Below are positions 41,195-50,583 of a DNA stretch of 64,000 nt, one piece after another (within the stretch, counting starts at the first letter, position 1; every line of letters begins with the position of its first letter). A program made the position numbers and the translations under genes. The stretch is from SP197 sp965242595 (lineage in GTDB: Bacteria > Pseudomonadota > Alphaproteobacteria > SP197), in the NCBI GenBank assembly GCA_965242595.1, contig OZ251464.1, forward strand, positions 248,001-312,000, written 5' to 3'. Below the pieces are notes generated by a model. The model did not search any database. It saw only the letters and a program-made list of their open reading frames with translations, and was not told the DNA's origin.

Positions 41195-42619
41195 ATGAGC
41201 GCCAACACCCAGGGCCGCATCAGCCAGGTCATGGGCGCCGTCGTCGATGTGCAGTTCGACGGCCAGCCGCCCAACATCCTGAACGCGCTGGAGACCACCC
41301 TTCAGGACAAGCGCCTGGTGCTGGAGGTGGCGCAGCATCTGGGCGAAAACACGGTGCGCACCGTCGCCATGGACGCCACCGAGGGCTTGGTGCGCGGCCA
41401 GCAGGTGCGGGATACCGGCCAGCCCATCCAGGTGCCGGTGGGGCCGGAAACCCTGGGGCGCATCCTCAACGTGGTGGGCGAGGCCATCGACGAGCGCGGG
41501 CCGGTGGCGGCCTCCCGGGCCCTGCCCATCCACCGCGACGCGCCGGAGCTGGTGGATCAATCCACCGAGGCGGAGGTGCTGGTCACCGGCATCAAGGTGA
41601 TCGACCTGCTGGAACCCTATGTGAAGGGCGGCAAGATCGGCCTGTTCGGCGGCGCCGGCGTGGGCAAAACCGTCATCATCATGGAGCTCATCAACAACAT
41701 CGCCAAGGCCCATGGCGGCTATTCGGTGTTCGCCGGCGTCGGCGAGCGCACCCGCGAGGGCAACGATCTCTATCACGAGATGATCGAATCGGGGGTGATC
41801 GACCTCGAAGGTGGCGAGTCCAAGGCGGCGCTGGTCTATGGGCAGATGAACGAGCCGCCCGGCGCGCGGGCCCGCGTCGGCCTCACCGGGCTCACCCTGG
41901 CCGAGTATTTCCGCGACAGCGAAGGCCAGGATGTGCTGCTTTTCATCGACAACATCTTCCGCTTCACCCAGGCCGGCTCCGAGGTCTCGGCGCTGCTGGG
42001 GCGCATCCCTTCGGCGGTGGGCTATCAGCCTACCCTGGCAACCGAGATGGGCAATCTGCAGGAGCGCATCACCTCCACCACCAAGGGCTCGATCACCTCG
42101 GTGCAGGCGATCTATGTGCCGGCCGACGACCTCACCGACCCCGCGCCCGCCACCTCCTTCGCCCATCTCGACGCCACCACCGTGCTGTCGCGCCAGATCG
42201 CCGAGCTCGGCATCTACCCGGCCGTGGACCCGCTCGATTCCACCTCGCGCATCCTCGATCCGCGCGTCATCGGCGAGGATCACTACCGGGTCGCCCGTTC
42301 GGTGCAGGAGGTGCTGCAACGCTACCGCTCGCTGCAGGACATCATCGCCATCCTGGGCATGGACGAGCTTTCGGAGGACGACAAGCTGGCGGTGGCCCGC
42401 GCCCGCAAGGTGCAGCGTTTCCTGAGCCAGCCCTTCCATGTGGCGGAGGTTTTCACCGGCACGCCGGGCGTGTTCGTAGAGCTGGAGGACACCATCGCCG
42501 GCTTCAAGGCCATCGTCGCCGGCGAATACGACGATCTGCCCGAACAGGCCTTCTACATGGTCTCCGACATCGACGCGGCCGTCGCCAAGGCCAAGCGGCT
42601 GGCGGCCGAGGTCGCCTGA
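41195..42619 (+). CDS. atpD: ATP synthase F1 beta subunit
   Basis: Catalytic subunit of F1. The 474-residue protein has Walker A GGAGVGKT, the catalytic Glu in GVGERTREGNDLY, and the DELSEDDK motif near the C-terminus. It lies 27 nt after atpG and 25 nt before atpC. Confidence 0.97.
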   Translation: MSANTQGRISQVMGAVVDVQFDGQPPNILNALETTLQDKRLVLEVAQHLGENTVRTVAMDATEGLVRGQQVRDTGQPIQVPVGPETLGRILNVVGEAIDERGPVAASRALPIHRDAPELVDQSTEAEVLVTGIKVIDLLEPYVKGGKIGLFGGAGVGKTVIIMELINNIAKAHGGYSVFAGVGERTREGNDLYHEMIESGVIDLEGGESKAALVYGQMNEPPGARARVGLTGLTLAEYFRDSEGQDVLLFIDNIFRFTQAGSEVSALLGRIPSAVGYQPTLATEMGNLQERITSTTKGSITSVQAIYVPADDLTDPAPATSFAHLDATTVLSRQIAELGIYPAVDPLDSTSRILDPRVIGEDHYRVARSVQEVLQRYRSLQDIIAILGMDELSEDDKLAVARARKVQRFLSQPFHVAEVFTGTPGVFVELEDTIAGFKAIVAGEYDDLPEQAFYMVSDIDAAVAKAKRLAAEVA

Positions 42620-42644
42620 GCGGGCGGGCGGGGGGAGGCAGGCG

Positions 42645-43055
42645 ATGGCCGACAAGGTCGCTTTCGAACTGGCCAACCCGGAACGCCTGCTGGTCTCCGA
42701 GAGCTTCGACATGGTGGTGATTCCCGGCAGCGACGGCGATATCGGCGTCCTGCCCGGCCATGCGCCGCTGCTCGCCACCTTGCGGGCGGGCATCGTCGCC
42801 ATCCATGACGGCGGCGCTGTCGTGGAACGGGTGTTCGTCGCCGGCGGTTTCGCCGAGGTTCTGCCGGAACGCTGCACCGTGCTGGCCGATGAGGCGGCGC
42901 CTGTGGCCGACATCGACCCTGCCGCCACCGAACGGGCGATTCGCGAGGCCGAACTCGACCTGCGCGACGCCGAAAGCGACGCCCACCGCCAGCGCGCCGA
43001 AACCCGCCTGGCACGGCTGAAGGCGATGCTGGAGGCGGTGTCCTCTTCCCCTTGA
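42645..43055 (+). CDS. atpC: ATP synthase F1 epsilon subunit
   Basis: Rotor subunit that also inhibits ATP hydrolysis. The 136-residue protein has the N-terminal beta sandwich (VVIPGSDGDIGVLPGHAPLL) and a C-terminal helical hairpin (EAELDLRDAESDAHRQRAET). It is the last gene of atpHAGDC; F0 genes are elsewhere, as usual in alphaproteobacteria. It is convergent with the urocanase gene. Confidence 0.95.
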   Translation: MADKVAFELANPERLLVSESFDMVVIPGSDGDIGVLPGHAPLLATLRAGIVAIHDGGAVVERVFVAGGFAEVLPERCTVLADEAAPVADIDPAATERAIREAELDLRDAESDAHRQRAETRLARLKAMLEAVSSSP

Positions 43056-43070
43056 CGGCGCCCGCCCCCG

Positions 43071-44756
43071 CTAAGGGCCGAAGGTGGCCTGCGGCTGCCA
43101 CCACAGGGGCACGGCGATCCTGTCGTCGCTAAGCGGGCCCTCGCCCCCGGCCACCTTGCGCGCCATGGCATAGCCGGACTGGGCATAGCGCACGATGCCG
43201 ATGCCGCTGTCGGTGGCCATGCAGGCGTCCAGCCGCAACGCCGCCTCCTCGCTGCCATCGGCGATCATGGTGACGCCGGTATGGGCCGAGACGCCCATGG
43301 TGCCGTTGGCCTGGATGGAGACCAGATCGGCCATGGCGGCGACATTCAGCAGCGCGTTGAGATAGGGCCAGTCGGAGATGGCGTCGGAGCCGTCCTTCAT
43401 GTCCTCGGTCTCGAACACCGGGTTGGCGATGGAGCCGCAATCCAGGTTGTCGCGCGAGAAGGCGACCGGGCCTGTCACCTCGCCCTGCGCGATCAGCCGG
43501 TTGGCGGCCAGGGCGAAGGCGCGGCGCTGGCCGAAGCCCAGGAAGCAGACCCGGGCTGGCAGGCCCTCGGTGGGCAGCTTGCGGGCCAGCGGAATCCAGC
43601 GCTGCACGATGGGGCAATCGGGAAAGAGGGCCAGCGCCAGCTCGTCCAGCCGCGCGCGGTCGCCGGCCTCGCCGGAGATGCAGGTCCAGCGGAAGGGGCC
43701 GCGCCCTTCCTCGAACATGGGCCGGATATAGCGGGCGATGGCGCCGGGGTAGCGGAACGCCTCCTCGCGCCCGACGCCGGCATCGACGCATTCCTTGCGC
43801 AGAAAGGTGCCGTATTCGAACACCACGGCGCCCGCTTCCACAAAGCGGTTCATGGCCTTCAGGATGCGCTTCATGCTGGCGCGCGAAAGCTCCAGATAGC
43901 GCGCCCGGTCGCGTTGCAGCAGCCCTTCCGCCTGGCCCGGGCCCATGCCGGCCGGCACCAGCGCGAAGGGATCGTGGCAGGGGCACATTTCGGTGACGAT
44001 ATCCGGCACCCAGCCCCTGGCCAGCGCCTCTTCCACCGCCTCGGCCATGTTGCCTTCCACCACGATGCCCAGGGCGCGCCCGGCGGCCTTCGCCTCCTGG
44101 GCCAGACGGATCGCCTCCTCCATGGTCGCCGCCTCGATGTCGGCATAGCCCGCCTCCAGCCGCTGGCGGATCGTCGCCGGACGCACCTCGACCACGACGC
44201 TCACCCCGCCATGCAGCGTCATGGCCAGGGGCTGCGAACGCCCCATTCCCCCCAGCCCGGCCGAAAACAGCACCCGGCCCCGGAGCGTGCCGTCGAAATG
44301 CTCGTCGGCGATGCGGCCCAGGGTCTCGAACGTGCCCTCGACCACCCCCTGGCTGCCGATATATTCCCACGGGCCGGCGGTATAGGAGGCGAAGGCGGTC
44401 AGGTTCTTCTCCATCAGGTCGTAGAAGGTGGGCCAGTCGGCGCGGATGACGTTGGAAAGCCCCATCACCACCCGCGGCGCCAGCCGATGGGTCTTGAAGA
44501 CGGCCACCGGCATGCCGGATTGCACCGCCAGCGTCTGGTCGTCCTCCAGCTCCTTCAGGGCGGCGACGATGGCGTGAAAGCTCTCCCAATTGCGCGCCGC
44601 CTTGCCGATGCCGCCATAGACCACCAGGCGCGAAGCGTCCTCGGCGTTCTCCAGGTTGTTCTCCAGCATCCGCAGCAGCGATTCCTGCTTCCAGCCCTTG
44701 CAGCGCAACGTCGCGCCGCGCTGGGCCTTCACCTGGCGATAGACTGGGACGGCCAT
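43071..44756 (-). CDS. divergent urocanate hydratase-family enzyme
   Basis: A 561-residue urocanase-fold protein that should add water across an imidazolyl-acrylate using tightly bound NAD. Conserved are YGGIGKAARNW, GSQGVVEGTFET, LGGMG, the active-site Cys in ARVCFLGFG, and DGSDAISDWPYLNALLN. Several pocket segments differ from classical HutU as I recall it: GGMGRSQPLA for GGMGGAQPLA, TEMCPCHDP for TDQTSAHDP, and SIQANGTMGVSAHTG for SLHHGGGVGMGYSQH. No hutH, hutI or hutG is adjacent. It is the last gene of a three-gene operon with a MOSC protein and a cysteine hydrolase. The substrate may be urocanate or an analogue such as thiourocanate. Confidence 0.78.
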   Translation of the reverse strand: MAVPVYRQVKAQRGATLRCKGWKQESLLRMLENNLENAEDASRLVVYGGIGKAARNWESFHAIVAALKELEDDQTLAVQSGMPVAVFKTHRLAPRVVMGLSNVIRADWPTFYDLMEKNLTAFASYTAGPWEYIGSQGVVEGTFETLGRIADEHFDGTLRGRVLFSAGLGGMGRSQPLAMTLHGGVSVVVEVRPATIRQRLEAGYADIEAATMEEAIRLAQEAKAAGRALGIVVEGNMAEAVEEALARGWVPDIVTEMCPCHDPFALVPAGMGPGQAEGLLQRDRARYLELSRASMKRILKAMNRFVEAGAVVFEYGTFLRKECVDAGVGREEAFRYPGAIARYIRPMFEEGRGPFRWTCISGEAGDRARLDELALALFPDCPIVQRWIPLARKLPTEGLPARVCFLGFGQRRAFALAANRLIAQGEVTGPVAFSRDNLDCGSIANPVFETEDMKDGSDAISDWPYLNALLNVAAMADLVSIQANGTMGVSAHTGVTMIADGSEEAALRLDACMATDSGIGIVRYAQSGYAMARKVAGGEGPLSDDRIAVPLWWQPQATFGP

Positions 44757-44773
44757 CTCCCCTCCGGCCCGTC

Positions 44774-45385
44774 TCAGGCGGCCTTGCGGGCCAGGGCGGC
44801 GAAGGCCGCCATCGCCTGGCCGCTGGAACAGCGCGCGCCCGTTTGCAGATATTCCATGGCGGCCAGCGCGGCCTCATGGGCGGCGAAGCTGGAGCCGCCG
44901 ACGCAATCCTCGATCACGCGGGCGTAATAGTCGTGCTGATGGGCATCGACAAAGGTGTAGTGGACGCAGACATCGGTCAGCCCGCCCACCAGCAGCACGG
45001 TATCGACCTTCAGCCCCCGCAGCAGGATCGGCAGGTCGGTGCCGAAAAAGGCGGAATAGCGCCGTTTGGGCACCAGATAATCCACCCCCTCCCGATAGGG
45101 CAGGCGGATATGGACACGGGTGCCGGGATGGCCTTCCAGCAGGTGGACGCCCTCGGCGCCGTCGAGCTCGCGCCCGAAATCGACCCCATCCGCCCGGTGC
45201 ATCTCGACGATGTAGATCACCGCCACGCCGGCCGCCTTCGCCGCCGCGATCAGCGGGATCACCCTCTCCACCCGCTCCTCGCTGCCGCCCATGCTGGGGA
45301 TGCCGCCGTCGTCGTCTTCGGGGCGCCCGGTGCCCATGATATCGACCACCAGCAGGGCGGGCCGGCCTTCGATCAGGCCGGGCAT
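44774..45385 (-). CDS. isochorismatase-family cysteine hydrolase
   Basis: A 203-residue alpha/beta hydrolase of the nicotinamidase/isochorismatase family. The catalytic triad is visible: Asp in ALLVVDIMG, Lys in VPKRRYSAF, and nucleophile Cys in GGLTDVCVHYTF. Such enzymes cleave amides or N-carbamoyl groups. It overlaps the MOSC gene by 13 nt upstream and precedes the urocanase-like gene by 17 nt, so the three products probably serve one pathway. The substrate is unknown. Confidence 0.85.
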   Translation of the reverse strand: MPGLIEGRPALLVVDIMGTGRPEDDDGGIPSMGGSEERVERVIPLIAAAKAAGVAVIYIVEMHRADGVDFGRELDGAEGVHLLEGHPGTRVHIRLPYREGVDYLVPKRRYSAFFGTDLPILLRGLKVDTVLLVGGLTDVCVHYTFVDAHQHDYYARVIEDCVGGSSFAAHEAALAAMEYLQTGARCSSGQAMAAFAALARKAA

Positions 45386-45831
45386 GGCGCATCCCCCGCC
45401 AGTTCCACGGCGTCGCCCGCCCGCACCCTGCCGCCCTTGCTGACGCGGCAGGTGACGCCGCCGCGCCAGTCGGGTGTCAGCGCCTGGCGCAGGCCCGGCG
45501 CCTGTTCGTCCATGCGCTGGCAGGGGGCGGTCTCGCCGGTGATCACCAGCTCCGCCTCGCCCAGGCGCACCACGCCGTCCAGCTGCCCGGCGACGGGCGC
45601 GCCTTCGATCAGAATGTTGGCCCGGCGCATGGTCCAGGGCAGATCGCGGCCCAGCTCGGCGCAGGCCGCTTCCCAGCCCTCGCGGGTCAGAAGGGTCACC
45701 TGGCGTTCGTCGTCCGTGCCGCGCGCATCGCCTTCCAGGCCGTCCGCGGCGCCGATCGCCACCGCCTTCACGATCTCCATCGGCGCGCGCGAGGCCCTGC
45801 GCCGCGCCAGCGCCAGCACCTTTCCGGGCAT
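45373..45831 (-). CDS. MOSC-domain protein
   Basis: A 152-residue single MOSC domain. Recognisable are EGDARGTDDERQVTLLTREGW, RRANILIEG, LVITGETAPCQRMDEQ with the conserved Cys, and RGGVTCRVSKGGRVRAGD. MOSC proteins bind molybdenum cofactor or handle sulfur or N-hydroxylated substrates. It is the first gene of the operon with the cysteine hydrolase and the urocanase-like enzyme, and divergent from the SMP-30 gene. Confidence 0.87.
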   Translation of the reverse strand: MPGKVLALARRRASRAPMEIVKAVAIGAADGLEGDARGTDDERQVTLLTREGWEAACAELGRDLPWTMRRANILIEGAPVAGQLDGVVRLGEAELVITGETAPCQRMDEQAPGLRQALTPDWRGGVTCRVSKGGRVRAGDAVELAGDAPCPA

Positions 45832-45894
45832 GGTCTTATCCTCCCTGGCCGCCCAGGCTATCCTGCGACGGCAGCGGCGGTGGGGCAAGGGACG

Positions 45895-46803
45895 ATGGCG
45901 ATCTACCGCATCCTGGACCAGGGCTTCCGCGCCCTGATCCGCCCTGGCGCCGGCTTCGAAGCCCTGGCCGGCGGCTTTCGCTTCACCGAGGGCGCGGCCT
46001 GGCACCCGCGCGAGCGCCACGTCACCTTCAGCGACATCCCGGCCAGCCGCATCCACCGCTGGCACGCGGCCGATGGCGCCGTCACCGTGCTGCGGGCGCC
46101 TTCGGCCATGACCAACGGCACCTGCTACGACCGCAGCGGGCGCCTGCTGATGTGCGAGCACGAAAGCAGCCGGGTGACCAGGCTGGAGGCGGACGGGCGG
46201 GTGACGGTGCTGGCCGACAACTGGCGGGGCAAGGCGCTCAACAGCCCCAACGACATCGTGGTGGACGCCACTGGCGCCATCTGGTTTACCGATCCGCTCT
46301 ACGGCCGCCAGGCGGAAACCGGCGTTCCCCGCCCGCCGGGGCTGCCCTTCTGCGGCGTCTTTCGCATCGCGCCTTCGGGCCGGCTGGAGCTGGTGGCCGA
46401 CGATTACGCCGCCCCCAACGGCCTGTGCTTTTCGCCCGACGGCGCCAGGCTTTATGTCAACGACAGCGAGCGCGGCCACATCCGCGCCTATGACATCGCC
46501 CCGGACGGGCGGGCTGTCGGCGGCGGCGTCTTCGCCCGCACGCTGGATGACGACGGCAGCCTGGGCTATGGCACGCCCGACGGCATGAAGGTGGACGCCG
46601 CCGGCAACATCTGGTGCGCGGGGCCGGGCGGCATCCATGTCTTCGATGGCGCCGGGAAGGCGCTGGGGGTGGTGCGCGTGCCCTCCTTCCCGGCCAATTT
46701 CTGCTTCGGCGGCGACGATATGAGAAGCCTGTTCATCGCCGCACAGACGACCTTGCTGCGCCTCCCCACCGCCGTGGCCGGCCACCCGCTGTTCGCGCCC
46801 TGA
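45895..46803 (+). CDS. SMP-30/gluconolactonase family protein
   Basis: A 302-residue six-bladed beta-propeller lactonase. Motifs include FTEGAAWHPRERHVTFSDI (metal Glu), NSPNDIVVDATGAIWFTDP, APNGLCFSPDGARLYVNDS and TPDGMKVDAAGNIWCAG, which supply the divalent-metal site. These enzymes open sugar lactones or related esters. An upstream GTG at 45880 in the same frame is an alternative start. It is divergent from the MOSC operon and may or may not serve the same pathway. Confidence 0.88.
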   Translation: MAIYRILDQGFRALIRPGAGFEALAGGFRFTEGAAWHPRERHVTFSDIPASRIHRWHAADGAVTVLRAPSAMTNGTCYDRSGRLLMCEHESSRVTRLEADGRVTVLADNWRGKALNSPNDIVVDATGAIWFTDPLYGRQAETGVPRPPGLPFCGVFRIAPSGRLELVADDYAAPNGLCFSPDGARLYVNDSERGHIRAYDIAPDGRAVGGGVFARTLDDDGSLGYGTPDGMKVDAAGNIWCAGPGGIHVFDGAGKALGVVRVPSFPANFCFGGDDMRSLFIAAQTTLLRLPTAVAGHPLFAP

Positions 46804-46846
46804 CGGCACCCGCGCCCGCTGCCGGGGGCGGCGACATGGCCACCGC

Positions 46847-48055
46847 TTACCCGCCGCCGGGCGCGTTCCGCCAGGGCGTGAAGGCCAGCAGACGCTCGCG
46901 GTTGGCCTTCACGCCCGGCGCTTCGGCTGTCAGCAGGCCGAGTCCCAGCAGCGCCTCGACATCGCGCGCCAGCGTCCGGCGCCCGAGCCGGGCGTAGTGC
47001 CGGGCGGTATCCGCGTCCAGGCCCGCCAGCTCGCCCAGCCCGACCGCTCTGCCGGCGCGGGCCAGGGCCAGGGCCAGGGCGCGTTGCCGCCGGGCGGTCT
47101 TGCCGCCGGCATCGCGAAATTGTTCGTGGACGAAATTGGTCCAGGCCACATCCCATTGATGCTCGCGAATGCGCTCGGCCTGTTCGCGCAATCCCTCCAG
47201 CAGCCCGGCGACGGCATAGGACGCGAAGCCGCAGACGCCGTGCTCTTCCCGGCTGGCCCGTGCCAGCTGCCGGTAATATGCGCTTCGCGTCAGGTTGTAG
47301 TGGTTGCTCAACAGGTGGCAGGCGGGCAGCGGCAGGCCCGCCTGGGCCAGGATAGCAAATTCCATCAGGCGCGCCGTGCGCCCGTTGCCGTCGCCGAAGG
47401 GGTGGATCCAGGCCAGATGGAGATGGGCGAAGACCGCTTTGAGGATGGAAAAGGCGTGCTCGTTGCCGTCCGGAAGGTCGAAGCCGTCCAGAACCTGGCA
47501 CAGCCGCGCCAGCAGATGGTTGGCGTCCTGCCAGTCCGGGCAGCGATAGCTGCCCACCGTGACATTCGCCGTCCGGATGCGCCCCGGCACCACATGGTCC
47601 TCGGCCTCCAGCCCCCGCAGCACCGCCGCGTTCATGGCGGCGATGCGCTCGACGGTCAGGGGGAGGCGCCCGTTTTCGTTCAGGTCGCGGATGAGCGCGT
47701 CGCAGGCATCGACGATGTTCTGGATTTCCTGGCCGAGATAGTGCCGGGATGGCGGCAGCTTCGATTCGCTGTCGATGACGGCGCGGGCCTCGGCTTCGGA
47801 AAGCGTGTTGCCCTCGATGGCGGTGGTCGCCAGCGCGCCCTTGGCGAGATAAAGGCGGTGGAGCTCGTCGGCGACCTCCGGGGCGAGGACGGTGCCTGCG
47901 ATCTGGCGCGCCATGGCCGCCGCCTCGCCCAGCGCCAGCCAGTCGCCATGTCCCAGGCGCCGCAAGTCGAAAGCGAAGGTGAGCCAGGGATGGGTGCGCA
48001 GGAACGCCCGCCCTTTCGACATCGATTCTGTCAAGGTTTCTGTCATGGCAAGCAT
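46847..48055 (-). CDS. Fic family protein (AMP transferase)
   Basis: A 402-residue Fic/DOC protein predicted to transfer AMP (or another nucleotide group) to a hydroxyl on a target protein. The active motif HPFGDGNGRTAR is complete. An inhibitory helix motif, TTAIEGNT, precedes it near residue 78. This makes it a class II, self-inhibited Fic, so a separate antitoxin is not required. The C-terminal part has a winged-helix-like region (LDADTARHYARLGRRTLARDVEAL) that could bind DNA. An alternative start lies 9 nt downstream at 48046. It is flanked by a near-duplicate of its own 5' end. Confidence 0.88.
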   Translation of the reverse strand: MLAMTETLTESMSKGRAFLRTHPWLTFAFDLRRLGHGDWLALGEAAAMARQIAGTVLAPEVADELHRLYLAKGALATTAIEGNTLSEAEARAVIDSESKLPPSRHYLGQEIQNIVDACDALIRDLNENGRLPLTVERIAAMNAAVLRGLEAEDHVVPGRIRTANVTVGSYRCPDWQDANHLLARLCQVLDGFDLPDGNEHAFSILKAVFAHLHLAWIHPFGDGNGRTARLMEFAILAQAGLPLPACHLLSNHYNLTRSAYYRQLARASREEHGVCGFASYAVAGLLEGLREQAERIREHQWDVAWTNFVHEQFRDAGGKTARRQRALALALARAGRAVGLGELAGLDADTARHYARLGRRTLARDVEALLGLGLLTAEAPGVKANRERLLAFTPWRNAPGGG

Positions 48056-48130
48056 TTGATTTCAGGGTGTTTTTTGCAGAAACGACCACGTTCATGTCCG
48101 ATGTTATGTCAAGGCTTCTGTCCGGGCAAG
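48026..48130. repeat. 27-bp imperfect direct repeat at the fic start
   Basis: The segment 48026-48052, which contains the second fic start codon, resembles 48104-48130 with about six mismatches. The shared core is TGTCAAGG, then TTCTGTC and GGCAAG. The upstream copy lacks the start codon and carries a TTGACA box on the minus strand (48112-48107) that could serve as a -35 element for fic. Confidence 0.45.
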
Positions 48131-48210
48131 TGGCCGGCGCGCGCTGGCGCGCCTCAGCTCGGCGGCGGCGGGGTCGCTGGAGGCGGGGCGCAGCCGCTGG
48201 CGGCAAAGCC

Positions 48211-49347
48211 CTACAGCGCCAGGGCGGCGTAGCGTTCCAGGTGCCAGTCCAGGTCGCCGAACTGGCGGGCGATGACGGCAAGGCGCTTGAAATAGTGGCT
48301 GGCCGCATAATCGTCGGTCATGGCGATGCCGCCGTGGAGCTGGATGGCCTCCTGGCCCACCTTGCGCCCGGCCTTGTCGCATTGCGCCTTCATCGCCGAT
48401 GCCGCAAGGCGGCGCTCGTCGCCGTCGGGCGAATCGATGTCGCCGCTGGCGACGGTGACCAGCGAGCGCGATTCCTCCAGCGCCACGAACATATCCACCA
48501 TGCGGTGTTGCAGCGCCTGGAAGCCGGCGATGGGCTGGCCGAATTGCTCGCGGGTGCGGGCGTAATCGAAGGTCATCTCGTTCAGCGCCGCCATCAGCCC
48601 CAGCGATTCGGCGGCGACGGCCGCCGCCGCCCGGTCCACCGCCTCTTCGACGGCGGAGAAGCCGTCGGCCTCCCCCAGCCTGGCGCCAGCGTCCAGCGCC
48701 ACGCCGTCCAGCACCACCTCTGCCGCCCGCCCGCCATCGTTGGTGGCGTAGCCTTGCACGGCCACGCCTTCGGCGCCCGGATCGACCACGAACAGCGCGA
48801 TGCCCTCCTTTTCCGCCACCCCTCCGGCGGTGCGCGCCGTCACCACCAGGCGGTCGGCCGCGGCGCCGTTCAGCACCAGCCCCTTGCGGCCCCGCAGCCG
48901 CCAGCCGCCGCCCGCAAGGCGGCTGGCACGGGTGGCGACATGGGCGGGATCGTAGCGCGAGTCGGGTTCGGCATAGGCCAGCGCCAGCACCAGCTCGCCC
49001 CTCATGGCGGCGGGAAGCAGCGCCTCCTTCTGGGCCGTGTTGCCGGCCAGCGCCAGCGCCCGCGAGGCCATGGCGACGCTCGCCAGCCAGGGTTCGACCA
49101 CCAGGCCGCGCCCGAAGCTTTCCATCAGCACCGCCGTCTCGCGGGCGCCGCCGAATCCCCCCAGCTCTTCCGGCAGGCCGATCCCAAGCCAGCCCAGCTC
49201 GGCAAAGCGGCGCCAGATGTCGCGGCTCCACCCCCGTTCGCTCGCCACCGCGTGGCGCCTGGCCGCGAAGCCATAGTCGCGCTCCATGAAGCGCTGGGCG
49301 CTCTCGCGCAGCAGCCGCTCCTCCTCGCCCGGCTCGAAATCAAACAC
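48211..49347 (-). CDS. acyl-CoA dehydrogenase (ACAD A)
   Basis: A 378-residue flavoprotein. N-terminal helices (LLRESAQRFMERDYG), the AYAEPDSRYDP flavin loop, and the C-terminal LHGGIAMTDDYAASHYFKR show the ACAD fold. The loop and overall divergence resemble the FadE subunits that form heteromeric dehydrogenases. Its start overlaps the stop of the neighbouring ACAD gene by 8 nt, suggesting an alpha2beta2-type enzyme as in steroid or branched-chain degradation. The substrate is unknown. Confidence 0.88.
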   Translation of the reverse strand: MFDFEPGEEERLLRESAQRFMERDYGFAARRHAVASERGWSRDIWRRFAELGWLGIGLPEELGGFGGARETAVLMESFGRGLVVEPWLASVAMASRALALAGNTAQKEALLPAAMRGELVLALAYAEPDSRYDPAHVATRASRLAGGGWRLRGRKGLVLNGAAADRLVVTARTAGGVAEKEGIALFVVDPGAEGVAVQGYATNDGGRAAEVVLDGVALDAGARLGEADGFSAVEEAVDRAAAAVAAESLGLMAALNEMTFDYARTREQFGQPIAGFQALQHRMVDMFVALEESRSLVTVASGDIDSPDGDERRLAASAMKAQCDKAGRKVGQEAIQLHGGIAMTDDYAASHYFKRLAVIARQFGDLDWHLERYAALAL

Positions 49348-50542
49348 GGGCCCGGCCCCCGGTCAGGCCCAGCACATGCTTGGCGACGATGTTGCGCTGG
49401 ATTTCGTTGGAACCGCCGTAGATGGTCACCTTGCGGGTGTTGAAATAGGTCGGCGCCACCGGGGCGGCATAGTCTGGCCCCGGCGCCTGTTCGTTGCGGC
49501 CCGCCTCGCCCGCCTGGGGCACGAAGGGCAGCACATAGGGCCCCACCGCCTCCATCGCCAGTTCGGTCAGCAGCTGGTCGATCTCGGTGCCGCGAATCTT
49601 GATATAGGAGGCTTCGTCGCCCGGGTCGGCCCCGGCGGCCGCCTTGCTCAGCAGGCGCAGCATGGTGGCCTCCAAGGTCTTCACCTGGATCGCCGCATCC
49701 GCCATCCGGGCGCGAAAACGCAGGTCGTCCATCAGCCCCTGGTCGCCGGCGATGGCCTTCAGCCGCCGCAGCTGGCGCTGGGCCTCCGGGATGCCGGCCA
49801 TGTTGAAGCGCTCGTAACCCAGCAGGAATTTGGCCACGGTCCAGCCCTGGTTTTCCTCGCCGATGCGGTTGGCGACCGGCACGGCGACATCGTCGAACAC
49901 CACCTGGTTCACCTCATGGCCGCCCTCCATGGTGACGATCGGCGTCAGCGAGATGCCGGGCGTTTTCAGATCCACCAGCAGAAAGGTGATGCCCTGCTGC
50001 TTGCGGCCTGCGCTGGAGGTTCGCACCAGAACGAAGATCCAGTCCGCCCAATGGGCCATCGTGGTCCAGGTCTTGGTGCCGTTCACGATGTAGTCGTCGC
50101 CCTTGCGCCGCCCACGGGTGGCAAGGCTGGCCAGGTCGGAGCCGGCATTGGGCTCCGAATAGCCCTGCGCCCACCAGATGTCGCCGGCCAGGATGCCGGG
50201 CAGATGGCGCGCCTTCTGCGCCTCGCTGCCGAAGGTCCACAGCACCGGGGCCACCATTTCGGGGCCGAAGGGGATGGGTGGCGGGCAGCAGGCCTGGCCG
50301 CATTCGGTCTCGAAAATCCAGTGGCGCACCGGCGTCCAGTCGCAGCCGCCCACCGCCACGGGCCAGTGGGGGCACGACCAGCCCTTGCGCGCCAGCTTGC
50401 GGTGCCAGTCCACATAATCCGCCTTTTCCAGGGGCAGGCCGCGCCGCACCCGCTCGCGGGCGGTGCGGTCGCATTCGGCCTCGATATAGGCGGCAAGTTC
50501 GGCGCGGAATCCCTCGTCTTCGGGCGCAAGCGCGATCTGCAT
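49340..50542 (-). CDS. acyl-CoA dehydrogenase (ACAD B)
   Basis: A 400-residue flavoprotein. GYSEPNAGSDLASLATRG is the flavin/substrate loop, TKTWTTMAHWADW follows, and the C-terminus has YGGSNEIQRNIVAKHVLGL. The start at 50542 (MQIALAPED) has an AGGGGGA ribosome site. It is the first gene of the ACAD pair, overlapping the next by 8 nt, and divergent from msrA. The two ACADs probably form one complex. Confidence 0.9.
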   Translation of the reverse strand: MQIALAPEDEGFRAELAAYIEAECDRTARERVRRGLPLEKADYVDWHRKLARKGWSCPHWPVAVGGCDWTPVRHWIFETECGQACCPPPIPFGPEMVAPVLWTFGSEAQKARHLPGILAGDIWWAQGYSEPNAGSDLASLATRGRRKGDDYIVNGTKTWTTMAHWADWIFVLVRTSSAGRKQQGITFLLVDLKTPGISLTPIVTMEGGHEVNQVVFDDVAVPVANRIGEENQGWTVAKFLLGYERFNMAGIPEAQRQLRRLKAIAGDQGLMDDLRFRARMADAAIQVKTLEATMLRLLSKAAAGADPGDEASYIKIRGTEIDQLLTELAMEAVGPYVLPFVPQAGEAGRNEQAPGPDYAAPVAPTYFNTRKVTIYGGSNEIQRNIVAKHVLGLTGGRARV

Positions 50543-50583
50543 TCCCCCTCCCTGCCAGGCAGCGGCCATGCTAATATGGGGCC

